From the NCBI GenBank assembly GCA_949291375.1, contig CASEVI010000005.1, positions 1 through 64,000 on the forward strand: 64,000 nt of DNA. The letters are read 5' to 3'. Position numbers and translations under genes: made by a program. Below the pieces are notes generated by a model. It was given only the letters and a program-made list of their open reading frames with translations. It was not told the DNA's origin and made no database searches. Of the stretch, positions 1 through 7,903 are shown in pieces. Numbering within the stretch: position 1 is the stretch's first letter; each line of letters opens with the position of its first letter. The DNA comes from an uncultured bacterium. Lineage in GTDB: Bacteria; Bacillota_I; Bacilli_A; RFN20; CAG-826.

Positions 1-1
1 G

Positions 2-415
2 GAACAATTTCTGCGTGGCAAAAGTGAACCTGTAAATAAACAACTATTTGATATTTTTAGAGCGTGTAATTTTGCTGAAGAAAGTGGTCATGGTGTCCCT
101 TCTGTTGTTAAAGTTTATGGTGAGGATGCATATATCTTTTCTGAATATTTCATTGATGTAGTAATCCCGTTTAATAGAGAAGGTTTTGATAAAACAACCA
201 GAAAAATAACCACAATACAACCAGAAAACATAGAAGAGGAAATAATTCAATTAATTAAAAATAATGAAAAGATCTCAAGAAAAGATATAGCTATTGTTTT
301 GCATAAAACAGAGGGAAGCATTAGACACCATTTAAAAAAATTACAAGAAAAAAAGATTATCAAGCATTCAGGACCAGACAAAGGTGGATACTGGGAAATA
401 ATCAAATCAAAATAA
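2..415 (+). CDS. AlbA/RecG-like ATP-binding regulator, C-terminal part (partial)
   Basis: An open frame enters from the left edge and ends in TAA at 413-415 (about 137 residues visible). The first part (residues about 5-65) reads like the end of the GHKL-type ATP-binding module found in 'ATP-dependent DNA helicase RecG-related' or AlbA_2 proteins; the phrase FDIFRACNFAEESGHGVP is typical of that module. The last 65 residues look like a winged-helix DNA-binding domain (KISRKDIAIVLHKTEGSIRHH, then a wing-like KGGYWEI). These proteins are predicted transcription regulators or mobile-element accessory genes and are not real helicases. The N-terminal AlbA_2 domain would lie upstream of the window. 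Family identity is from motif recall; the specific role is unknown. Confidence 0.72.
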   Translation, partial: EQFLRGKSEPVNKQLFDIFRACNFAEESGHGVPSVVKVYGEDAYIFSEYFIDVVIPFNREGFDKTTRKITTIQPENIEEEIIQLIKNNEKISRKDIAIVLHKTEGSIRHHLKKLQEKKIIKHSGPDKGGYWEIIKSK

Positions 416-504
416 GAACAGAAGGTTTTTGCCGAAACATTAAAGGCGTTCGCTTATCGATTTCGAGGGCATTTAAAGCTTTTTCCAAGCACATTTCTGA
501 TAAT

Positions 505-538
505 TACCTATAATGTTTAAGCATTATAGGGTATTTTT
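505..538 (+). terminator. Rho-independent terminator after the partial regulator
   Basis: Arm TACCTATAATG (505-515), loop of 6 (516-521), arm CATTATAGGGTA (522-533) with one bulged G, followed by five T. It lies about 90 nt after the upstream stop codon. Confidence 0.65.
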
Positions 539-1008
539 ATCGAACTTTACCGATTTGTGCTCACTATGTTGTATCCTAAAATTTTGGGGAGTGGGATTAC
601 TATCGAAAATAGTCGAAAATACTCCTAAAAATTCGAACCGCCATAATACCCACATTGCAATAACACAATGTGTACGAATAATCGCAATTTATAAATATAG
701 AATACAAGAGATATTAAGTTGACAATTTGAAACTCATAATTTTCGTTTTTCTTTTTTAAATAAAAAATCAGCTAAAACCTTGACTGAATCTTGCTTATAT
801 GTATATAAAAGCCTTAAATCATCGACATTGTAGAAACTTACAATATAAAATAAATGCTATTTTCTGGTTGTAGTTAAACTTGCTAGGGTCAAAAATATAT
901 TAAATAATGGAGATATCAGATGCCTAAAATGTCTTAAGTTATTTGCTAATTAACGAGTTTTAAATTCTAAAAATGATTCTTAATTATCAAATAACTTGAT
1001 TTTTAGTT

Positions 1009-1014
1009 TATAAT
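1009..1014 (+). promoter_or_regulatory. -10 box next to the start of the sugar kinase (leaderless candidate)
   Basis: Perfect TATAAT with only 9 nt to the ATG at 1024. There is no Shine-Dalgarno sequence and no room for one. A clear -35 is not visible. Confidence 0.5.
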
Positions 1015-1023
1015 TATAAAAAT

Positions 1024-2100
1024 ATGAAAAAAATTATTTCTTATGGCGAAATTATCATTGATGAAGTGATTAAAAATAACAAACTTGAAAGTAAACATGT
1101 AGGTGGTGCACCTTTAAATGTTGCTGCTCAAATATCCAAATTTAAAAATGTTGATTCATATCTATTTTCTATACTACCTTTTAAGAATAATAAAAATAGA
1201 TATGATTTAGAAAAAATAGAAGAAAGTATAAAAAGTGAAAATATTTTAAAAGAATATTTAATTTATAAAGATGATGGTCTTTCTCTTGCGTATTCATTGG
1301 CTAAAATAGATAAAAACGGAGAACGAGAATTTGAATTTAATTTAGATAAGGCTTCATTTTTATCTTTTAAAAAAGACGATTATAAATACTTATTAAATAA
1401 TTTGCCTGATTTATTTTATTTAGGAACGATCTCTTCTTTAAATTTCGATAATTTTGAAAACATTATTTCGATTTTAAAAATTTTAAAAGAAAAAAATGTA
1501 ATTATTGCTTTTGATCCAAATTATCGCCAGAATTTGTTTTATATTGATGATTGGAAAATGATTACAAAGGAGATTTTAAAATTCGTTGATATCTTAAAAA
1601 TTAGTAAAGAAGAATTATTTCTTTTATTTAATACAAATGATGAGGTTTTAGCTTTAAAGATGCTAAATACGATTTATAAAAACTTTAAAATCGTTTTAAT
1701 GAGTGATGGAGATAAGGGATCACTTATTGATATTGCATATAAGAAAAAAGTATATTTTTTAAAAGGCAACAAAGTTAAAAAAGATAAAATTAAAGATGCT
1801 ATTGGATGCGGGGATGCGTTTTTTGGCGGATTTATTGGTAGTTTATTTTCCTATAATCAAGATTTAATAACTAATGATGATTCTCTTTTTCTTTTAAGTG
1901 ATGAAACTTTAATAAATAGTTTAAAAATCGCTAACTCATGTGGTAGTCTAGCTATTAAAAGAGAAGGTGCTTTGCCAATGGCAACATTAAAAGAAATTGA
2001 AAACGAAATGAAAGTTAACAACCTTGAAAATAATTTAAATTGTCATGACTTTATTTCTTTAGAATATATTGAAAATGGAGAAGAAGATGGAAAATGTTAG
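1024..2100 (+). CDS. PfkB-family carbohydrate kinase (fructokinase-like)
   Basis: A 358-residue cytoplasmic ribokinase/PfkB kinase that would transfer phosphate from ATP to a sugar or sugar-like substrate. The N-terminal substrate motif GGAPLNVAAQ is at about residues 27-36. The C-terminal PfkB signature DAIGCGDAF is at 258-266, with the presumed catalytic base Asp264 in an anion-hole GCGD. Length is slightly above the usual 310-340, owing to Lys-rich loops and a C-terminal tail. The substrate cannot be read from the sequence; GGAP plus the family's commonest members makes fructose a reasonable guess. The gene stands alone between intergenic regions and has a -10 box directly before the ATG instead of an SD. 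Confidence 0.82.
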   Translation: MKKIISYGEIIIDEVIKNNKLESKHVGGAPLNVAAQISKFKNVDSYLFSILPFKNNKNRYDLEKIEESIKSENILKEYLIYKDDGLSLAYSLAKIDKNGEREFEFNLDKASFLSFKKDDYKYLLNNLPDLFYLGTISSLNFDNFENIISILKILKEKNVIIAFDPNYRQNLFYIDDWKMITKEILKFVDILKISKEELFLLFNTNDEVLALKMLNTIYKNFKIVLMSDGDKGSLIDIAYKKKVYFLKGNKVKKDKIKDAIGCGDAFFGGFIGSLFSYNQDLITNDDSLFLLSDETLINSLKIANSCGSLAIKREGALPMATLKEIENEMKVNNLENNLNCHDFISLEYIENGEEDGKC

Positions 2101-2333
2101 AAAAAACTTATTTTAAAAAGAACTATCGGAAAAAATATTCTTGACAATGAAAATTTATGAAAAGATTAGTAATTCTTGACTTTTAATGCTTAAAATTAAA
2201 ATAATATGAGAAGAAAAACTTATAACTGAATATTCATTTTTACGAAAATTATTAACATAAAAAGTCAATTAATATTTGTACTATATTTTTAAAGAAAAAT
2301 TTATTATCTAATTTTAGGAATAAAGATAAATCT

Positions 2334-2654
2334 ATGGATAAAAAAGAAAAAACTTCAAAACCTTATTATATAAGTGGAATTATTTTAATTACTATTTCCT
2401 TAATTATTTTCTTATTCTTAATTACTTTTTCTTTTTTATATCCTATTGAAGACATTTCTAAATCTTATTATTTATTTATTATCCTTGGTTTAGGTATAAT
2501 TATATTTGTTGTTGCATATATTCTTTTAAAAAAAGGTAATAAACTTAGATTAAATGAAGAAACAGAAAAAACTAAAGAAATGGTAAAGATGTTAAATGAA
2601 AAAGAGTTTATGGTTAAAAAGAATAAAGAAAATAACAACGATAAAAATAAATAA
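2334..2654 (+). CDS. Small two-helix membrane protein
   Basis: 106 residues: a short charged N-terminus, two hydrophobic helices (about residues 12-34 and 42-64, joined by a short PIEDISKSY loop), and a Lys/Glu-rich C-terminal tail of about 40 residues predicted to be cytoplasmic. No family recognised. It ends 25 nt before tRNA-Leu and could share a transcript with it. The SD is weak (AGGAATAAAG about 15 nt before ATG). It is AT-rich like its neighbours, so probably native. Confidence 0.5.
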   Translation: MDKKEKTSKPYYISGIILITISLIIFLFLITFSFLYPIEDISKSYYLFIILGLGIIIFVVAYILLKKGNKLRLNEETEKTKEMVKMLNEKEFMVKKNKENNNDKNK

Positions 2655-2679
2655 CTGCTTATTTATTTTTATAAAATAA

Positions 2680-2766
2680 GGCCTAATGGCGGAATTGGTA
2701 GACGCGCTGGACTCAAAATCCAGTGATAGCGATATCGTTTCGGTTCAAGTCCGAATTGGGCCACCA
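2680..2766 (+). tRNA. tRNA-Leu (anticodon CAA), CCA encoded
   Basis: Seven-base acceptor GGCCTAA pairs with TTGGGCC. The D-arm has the class II form GGCGGAATTGGTAGACGC. Anticodon stem CTGGA/TCCAG closes a loop with CAA at 2714-2716, reading UUG. A long variable arm (GATAGCGATATC) is as expected for tRNA-Leu, and the T-arm is GGTTCAAGTCC. Discriminator A is followed by an encoded CCA. Confidence 0.97.
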
Positions 2767-2780
2767 AAATGATTAATAAG

Positions 2781-2802
2781 CACGATAAATATCGTGTTTT
2801 TT
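2781..2802 (+). terminator. Terminator after tRNA-Leu
   Basis: Stem CACGAT/ATCGTG with loop AAAT followed by six T, 15 nt after the tRNA. Confidence 0.8.
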
Positions 2803-2929
2803 AATTGGATTTTTAAAATTATTAAATATTAAGAAAAGTAAACTATTTATTTTAATATAGAATTTTTTAAAAAATATCTTAAAATTTAAAACTAATAAGA
2901 TTTTTGTTAATTAATATAGGTGTTAATTT

Positions 2930-4699
2930 ATGGATTTGTTAAAACGATTTATTAAATATTATAAGCCTCATAAAAAGATTTTTATTTTGGATATGAGTGC
3001 TGCTTTTTTAGTTGCAATTATTGGAATGGGCTATCCAATAATTACTCGTTATATGTTAAATGATTTTATTCCAAATAAAAAACTTGAATTAGTTATTATA
3101 TGTGGAATTTCTCTTTTAATTATCTATATTGTAAGAATGTTTTTAAGATATTTTATTCAATATTATGGTCATATTATGGGGGTAAGAATGCAAGCTCAAA
3201 TGCGTTCAGATATGTTTAATAAACTCGAAAGACTTCCTTATACATATTATGATGAACATGAAACAGGTAATTTAATGTCGAGAATGACTAATGATCTTTT
3301 TGATATTAGTGAAATTGCTCATCATGGACCTGAAAATATTTTTATTGCTGGTTTTACTCTTTTAGCAAGTTTTATATATTTATGTTTAATAAATTGGATA
3401 TTAGCTTTAATTATTTTTGCGTGTGTCCCTTTACTTATAATCGTAACTGCTCATTTTAGACATCAAATGAGAGTAGCAATGAAAGAATCTAAAATTGCAA
3501 TGGCTGAAATTAATTCCTCTTTAGAATCTTCGATTTCCGGAATTAGAGTTACTAAAGCTTTTACAAATACTAAAAAAGAGCAAGAAAAATTTGAAGTAAG
3601 TAATGAAAATTTTGTTAAAGCAAGAAGTTCAGCTTTTAACGCAATGGGTAAATTTTTTGCTTCTTCTCAATTTATTACAGACGTATTTAATATTATTGTT
3701 TTATTAGCTGGTGGAATTTTTTTATATAACAATTATATTGATATTGCAGATTATTCAACATTTATTATTTCAGTTAATATGTTTATTACTCCAATTAACC
3801 AACTTATTAATTTTGTTGAGCAATTTCAAAATGGCACAACTGGATTTAGAAGATTCCTTGAAATTATGGACGAAGAAGAAGAAAACGTTCATGAAGGCGA
3901 TAAAATTTGTCCTAAATTAGAAGGTGATATTACTTTTTCACATGTTAATTTTCATTATAAATCATCTAAAGGAATTTTAAATGACATGTCTTTTAAAATT
4001 CCTCATGGTAAAAAGATAGCTTTAGTTGGACCTAGTGGTGGAGGAAAAACAACTATTTGCCATCTTATCCCTAGATTTTATGATATTGATAGTGGGGAAA
4101 TTGATATTGATGGAGAAAATATTAAAGATTTTACTTTAGAATCTTTAAGAAAACAAATAGGTATTGTTCAACAAGATGTATTTCTTTTTGGTGGTACGAT
4201 TAAAGATAATATTTTATATGGAAATTTAGAAGCTAGTGAAGAAGAATTAATTTCTGCTGCAAAAAAAGCTAACATTTATGATTATATTATGTCTTTACCA
4301 AATGGATTTGATACTGATATTGGTGAGAGAGGTGTAAAACTTTCTGGAGGACAAAAACAAAGATTATCAATTGCGAGAATTTTTTTAAAAAATCCTTCAA
4401 TATTAATTTTAGATGAAGCAACAAGTGCTTTAGATAATACTACCGAATTATTAATTCAAAAAGCTTTAGATGAATTATGTAAAGGAAGAACAGCGATTGT
4501 TGTTGCTCATAGATTATCAACGATTAGAAATGCTGATGAAATAATTGTTATTTCTGATGGAAAAATAAAAGAAGAAGGCACTCATGAAGAATTAATAGTT
4601 AAAAATGGATCGTATAAGCTTCTTTATGATCTTCAATTTAGAGAAAGTGATGAAAAAGAAGAAACTAAATTACAAGATGAATTAAAAATAACTGGTTAA
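2930..4699 (+). CDS. ABC exporter, fused membrane and ATPase domains (MdlB/MsbA type)
   Basis: A 589-residue half-transporter that would export lipids, drugs or peptides as a homodimer or heterodimer in the cytoplasmic membrane. Residues 1-310 are the six-helix type-1 exporter domain. The ATPase domain follows, with Walker A GPSGGGKTT at 367-375, a Q-loop in GIVQQDVFLF, signature LSGGQ at 471-475, Walker B ending Asp495-Glu496, and switch His527. Length is normal. It is monocistronic in appearance, with no partner gene beside it, so a homodimer is the simplest reading. The substrate is unknown. The start has only a weak SD-like AGGTG. Confidence 0.88.
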   Translation: MDLLKRFIKYYKPHKKIFILDMSAAFLVAIIGMGYPIITRYMLNDFIPNKKLELVIICGISLLIIYIVRMFLRYFIQYYGHIMGVRMQAQMRSDMFNKLERLPYTYYDEHETGNLMSRMTNDLFDISEIAHHGPENIFIAGFTLLASFIYLCLINWILALIIFACVPLLIIVTAHFRHQMRVAMKESKIAMAEINSSLESSISGIRVTKAFTNTKKEQEKFEVSNENFVKARSSAFNAMGKFFASSQFITDVFNIIVLLAGGIFLYNNYIDIADYSTFIISVNMFITPINQLINFVEQFQNGTTGFRRFLEIMDEEEENVHEGDKICPKLEGDITFSHVNFHYKSSKGILNDMSFKIPHGKKIALVGPSGGGKTTICHLIPRFYDIDSGEIDIDGENIKDFTLESLRKQIGIVQQDVFLFGGTIKDNILYGNLEASEEELISAAKKANIYDYIMSLPNGFDTDIGERGVKLSGGQKQRLSIARIFLKNPSILILDEATSALDNTTELLIQKALDELCKGRTAIVVAHRLSTIRNADEIIVISDGKIKEEGTHEELIVKNGSYKLLYDLQFRESDEKEETKLQDELKITG

Positions 4700-4731
4700 T
4701 TTTTTTGATGTTTTATTTTTATTTTTTCATT

Positions 4732-4737
4732 TAAAAT
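4732..4737 (+). promoter_or_regulatory. -10-like box next to the start of the esterase operon
   Basis: TAAAAT with 9 nt to the ATG at 4747 and no SD; a leaderless-start candidate for the five-gene operon. The surroundings are so AT-rich that a chance match is possible. Confidence 0.35.
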
Positions 4738-4746
4738 TATAAAAGT

Positions 4747-6114
4747 ATGGAAAAAGAGTTAATAAAAAGTCCAATCATAGAAACTGAATATGGAAAAGTA
4801 GAAGGAAAAGAAGAAGATGGGTGCTATAAATATTTTGGTATTCCTTTTGCTAAACCTCCAATAAACGAATTAACTTTTAAACATCCTATAAAATGTGATC
4901 CTTGGGAAGATGTTTATAAAGCTTATTATGGAAAGAAAAATCCTATTCAAGGAAGTGGAATATTAAATTGTGAAAATATTTCTCTAGATTGTTTATATTT
5001 AAATATTTATAGACCTATAAATAATAAAAATGATAAAAAATTACCAGTTTTATTTCGGATTTTTGGAGGTTCTTTTAAAAGTGGGGGGAGTGGAGAAATT
5101 AATGAAAATACTCACGAAATGAAGTATGATGCCTCCCTTTTAGCAAAAGAAACTAATTCAATAGTTGTAACTATAAATTATCGACTTAGTTTATATGGAT
5201 TTTTGAATTTACATTTTTTAGATAAAAATTTTGATTATAATAATGGCCTTTATGATCAAATTGAAGCTTTAAAATTTGTTTATAATAATATTGAAAACTT
5301 TAATGGTGATAAAAATAATATTACTTTAATTGGGCAATCTGCTGGAGGAGCATCAATAATCGCACTTTTATCAATTAAAAAAATTGAACATTTATTCTCT
5401 AGAGCAATAATAATGTCTCCAGTTATAAATCATTTTTTTAATGAAAAAGAATCTCATAAAATAACATTAAAATATTTAAAGTATTTAAAAATAAAGAAAA
5501 ACGAACTTAACAAATTATATTCTTTAGATCCTGAAATAGTTAAAAAAGCTAATTCGAAATTAAAAATGTATTTATTAAAAAAAGGTGATAATCGCTGTGC
5601 TTTTTCTCCTATTATTGATCATGAATTACTTTTAGATTATCCTTCTAATTTACTAGCTAAGAATAAAAAAACTATTTTAATTGGTAATTTAATTAATGAA
5701 TCTAATCTTTTTATATTTTCTTTACCTAAATTTTTACTTTTGCCTTTATCTTTATATATGAAGTTTGATTATAAAAGAAAATATAAAAATATAGTTTATG
5801 ATTCATATGAAGCTTTAACTTCTACTATATATAAAAATCCTATTTATAAGCTTTTATCTTCTTATGAAGGAAAAGCTTATAAATATGAATTTAGATTTGT
5901 TTCCCCATATTTAAAAGAAAGAAATATTAATAGTTTTCATGCTTATGATGTACCTTTACTTTTTCATTTTAATACTCCTTATTTATCAGTTGATGATGAA
6001 GAATCTATTAAAATAGGTATAAAAATGAGAGAAATAATTAAAAAATTTATATATGATGATTTTAATGAATTTGAAGAATATAAAATAAGTAAGAAAGAAA
6101 TAATAATAGAATAA
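4747..6114 (+). CDS. Type-B carboxylesterase
   Basis: 455 residues, a carboxylesterase/PNB-esterase family alpha/beta hydrolase, shorter than the usual 490-550. The nucleophile elbow is GQSAGG with Ser198. The likely acid is Glu318 (in NLINESNLF) and the base His398 (in SFHAYD). The oxyanion loop is FRIFGGSFKSGG, slightly unlike the canonical HGGGF. The N-terminal YGKVEGKEEDGCYKYFGIPFA is typical of the family. There is no signal peptide, so it acts inside the cell on esters of carbohydrates or xenobiotics. First gene of a tight operon with two more hydrolases, a GNAT and a GH31; the shared context suggests removal of acyl groups from imported glycans (inference). Confidence 0.85.
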   Translation: MEKELIKSPIIETEYGKVEGKEEDGCYKYFGIPFAKPPINELTFKHPIKCDPWEDVYKAYYGKKNPIQGSGILNCENISLDCLYLNIYRPINNKNDKKLPVLFRIFGGSFKSGGSGEINENTHEMKYDASLLAKETNSIVVTINYRLSLYGFLNLHFLDKNFDYNNGLYDQIEALKFVYNNIENFNGDKNNITLIGQSAGGASIIALLSIKKIEHLFSRAIIMSPVINHFFNEKESHKITLKYLKYLKIKKNELNKLYSLDPEIVKKANSKLKMYLLKKGDNRCAFSPIIDHELLLDYPSNLLAKNKKTILIGNLINESNLFIFSLPKFLLLPLSLYMKFDYKRKYKNIVYDSYEALTSTIYKNPIYKLLSSYEGKAYKYEFRFVSPYLKERNINSFHAYDVPLLFHFNTPYLSVDDEESIKIGIKMREIIKKFIYDDFNEFEEYKISKKEIIIE

Positions 6115-6130
6115 TAAAAAAAGTAAATTT

Positions 6131-6556
6131 ATGCTAACTTTTAAGATTTTTTATAATGAATTAATAGATGATGAAAAATATATTCGTGAGAATGTTTTTA
6201 TAAAAGAACAAGGTTTTAATGAAGAATTTGACAATATAGATTATATTTCAACTCACGTTTTAGTCTATTTCAACGATATTCCTGTTGGTTGTGGAAGATT
6301 TTATTTTGATAAAACAAAAAATAAATATTTTATTGGTCGAGTGGCTATTTTAAAAAAATATCGTAAAAAAGGAATCGGACGAAAAATAATTATTTTATTA
6401 GAAGATGAACTTAAAAAAATAAATGTTAAAAAAGTATATTTAGCCTCTCAAAAAAGAGCGATTGATTTTTATATTAAATGTGGATATAAAAAAGAGGGTG
6501 ATTTCTTTTTAGAAGAAAATTATCCTCATATTTTGATGTATAAAAACTTAGAATAA
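6131..6556 (+). CDS. GNAT-family N-acetyltransferase (YjcF/ElaA-like)
   Basis: 141 residues with the GNAT fold order: beta-strand VGCGRFYF, then the acetyl-CoA loop RVAILKKYRKKGIGRK (pyrophosphate motif RKKGIG), then a helix and the C-terminal strand around YIKCGYKK. It would transfer an acetyl group from acetyl-CoA to an unidentified amine. It begins 16 nt after the esterase and ends 2 nt before the next gene, so it is co-transcribed with them. The pairing of an acetyltransferase with two esterases is suggestive but its substrate cannot be inferred. No SD is visible. Confidence 0.8.
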   Translation: MLTFKIFYNELIDDEKYIRENVFIKEQGFNEEFDNIDYISTHVLVYFNDIPVGCGRFYFDKTKNKYFIGRVAILKKYRKKGIGRKIIILLEDELKKINVKKVYLASQKRAIDFYIKCGYKKEGDFFLEENYPHILMYKNLE

Positions 6557-6558
6557 AT

Positions 6559-7479
6559 ATGAAAAAGAAAAAATACAACATTGATAAAAGTTTTAAACTT
6601 TTTAGATATTTTAAAACTCCAGATTCAAATTTTATTGCTTATTTAGCAAAACTTTTAATTCCTCTTTTTGATTTATTTATTAGATCTGATAAAAATGTAA
6701 AAGTAATTAAAATCAAAAATAAAAATATTGATAATCATAAAGTTATTTCTTATTTCATTATTCCTAAAAAACTTATTAATAAGAAAAACTTACCTTTATT
6801 AATTTATATTCATGGCGGAGGATTTATGTTTAGTGCGGTTCCTCATCAATATAAAAATGCTAAAAACTATGCAATAAATGGAAATTGTATTGTTTATTTC
6901 ATGAAGTATAAATTAATTAAACCTTATCCAGCCTCAATAAATGATGTTTTATTTTCATTTGATTTTTTAATTAAAAACAAAGAAAAATATAATTTTGATA
7001 TAAGTAATATTGGAATTGCTGGAGATAGTGCTGGAGGATTTTTAGCGCTTGATTTAATAAAAAGAACGAAAACTGATTTAATTAAATTTATGATGTTATT
7101 TTATCCATTTGTTGATAAAAGATTAGATTCTAAATCAATGAAAGAATTTATTGATACTCCAATGTGGAATTCTAAAGCGACTATAAAAGTTACTAAAAGA
7201 TATTTTATAAATGAAGAATGTCCATCTTTTAATGAAATGGATGATTTATCTATTTTTCCAAAAGCATATATTGAATCTTGTGAATTTGATTGCTTAAGAG
7301 ATCAAGACGTTGATTTTGCATATAAATTAAGGAAATTTAATAAAGAAGTTATATTAAATGAGACAAAAAAGACAATGCATGGATTTGATATTGTTTCTTC
7401 AAGCCCAATAACAAAAGAAGTTTTAAATAAAAGAATAGAAGTTTTAAATTATTTTTTTAATAAAAGAATGGAAAATTAA
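6559..7479 (+). CDS. Alpha/beta hydrolase of the hormone-sensitive-lipase (Aes) family
   Basis: 306 residues. The oxyanion motif HGGGF starts at His85, the nucleophile elbow GDSAGG carries Ser157, the acid is probably Asp244 (in FDCLRD) and the base His274 (in MHGFD). This is the HSL-type esterase pattern, acting on short acyl esters. The N-terminus has a hydrophobic stretch (YLAKLLIPLFDLFI) but no signal-peptide cleavage site, so a cytoplasmic or membrane-associated enzyme is likely. Its sequence family differs from the carboxylesterase two genes upstream, so the operon holds two unrelated esterases. Confidence 0.85.
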   Translation: MKKKKYNIDKSFKLFRYFKTPDSNFIAYLAKLLIPLFDLFIRSDKNVKVIKIKNKNIDNHKVISYFIIPKKLINKKNLPLLIYIHGGGFMFSAVPHQYKNAKNYAINGNCIVYFMKYKLIKPYPASINDVLFSFDFLIKNKEKYNFDISNIGIAGDSAGGFLALDLIKRTKTDLIKFMMLFYPFVDKRLDSKSMKEFIDTPMWNSKATIKVTKRYFINEECPSFNEMDDLSIFPKAYIESCEFDCLRDQDVDFAYKLRKFNKEVILNETKKTMHGFDIVSSSPITKEVLNKRIEVLNYFFNKRMEN

Positions 7480-7480
7480 C

Positions 7481-7900
7481 ATGGAATATTATTTAAGCTA
7501 TGGCTCAAATTTAAATATAAAAGAAATGAAAAGTAGGTGTAAAAACGCTAAATTAGTTACTTCCTTTTATTTGGAAGGTTATGAACTTTATTTTAATAAA
7601 TATTTAACAATCATTCCTTCTAAAAACGGAATCGTACCAATAGGTGTTTGGGAAATAAATAGAGAAGATGAAAAGAAACTCGATATTTATGAAGGATATC
7701 CATCGCTTTATCGAAAAGAATATATTGATTTTTCTTTAAATGGGAAAAAAGAAAAAGCTTTAATTTATATTATGAATGATATTAGTAAAAGCATTTTTCC
7801 AACGGAAGAATATTTAAATATTTGTTTTATAGGATATAAAAGTTTTAATTTTGATAAAAAATATATTGAAAACGCTTTAAAAAAGATGAAAAAGGAGTAA
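7481..7900 (+). CDS. Gamma-glutamylcyclotransferase/AIG2-like protein
   Basis: 139 residues. The N-terminal YYLSYGSNLN (Tyr7-Gly8-Ser9-Asn10) is the substrate-binding loop of the GGCT/AIG2 family, and Glu71 in DIYEGYPSLYRK matches the catalytic glutamate position. Family members release 5-oxoproline from gamma-glutamyl amines or act on similar amide bonds. The start lies 1 nt after the preceding stop, so translation is probably coupled. The role in this hydrolase operon is unknown. Confidence 0.8.
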   Translation: MEYYLSYGSNLNIKEMKSRCKNAKLVTSFYLEGYELYFNKYLTIIPSKNGIVPIGVWEINREDEKKLDIYEGYPSLYRKEYIDFSLNGKKEKALIYIMNDISKSIFPTEEYLNICFIGYKSFNFDKKYIENALKKMKKE

Positions 7901-7903
7901 AAA

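Larger units (their letters stand above)
416..1023. other. Intergenic stretch with a GC-richer left half
   Basis: About 600 bases without a convincing gene. The first part (416 to about 660) is clearly richer in G and C than its surroundings. It contains a terminator-like hairpin (505-538) and a second 7-bp stem (651-657 with 666-672). A 69-codon frame at 513-722 runs through the hairpin and resembles nothing known, so it is not called. The right part (720-1023) is plain AT-rich DNA ending in the -10 box of the next gene. Confidence 0.6.

Noticed and set aside
513-722. A 69-codon open frame on the plus strand
   Set aside because: It begins inside a terminator-like hairpin, has no SD and resembles no family; the region is better read as non-coding.
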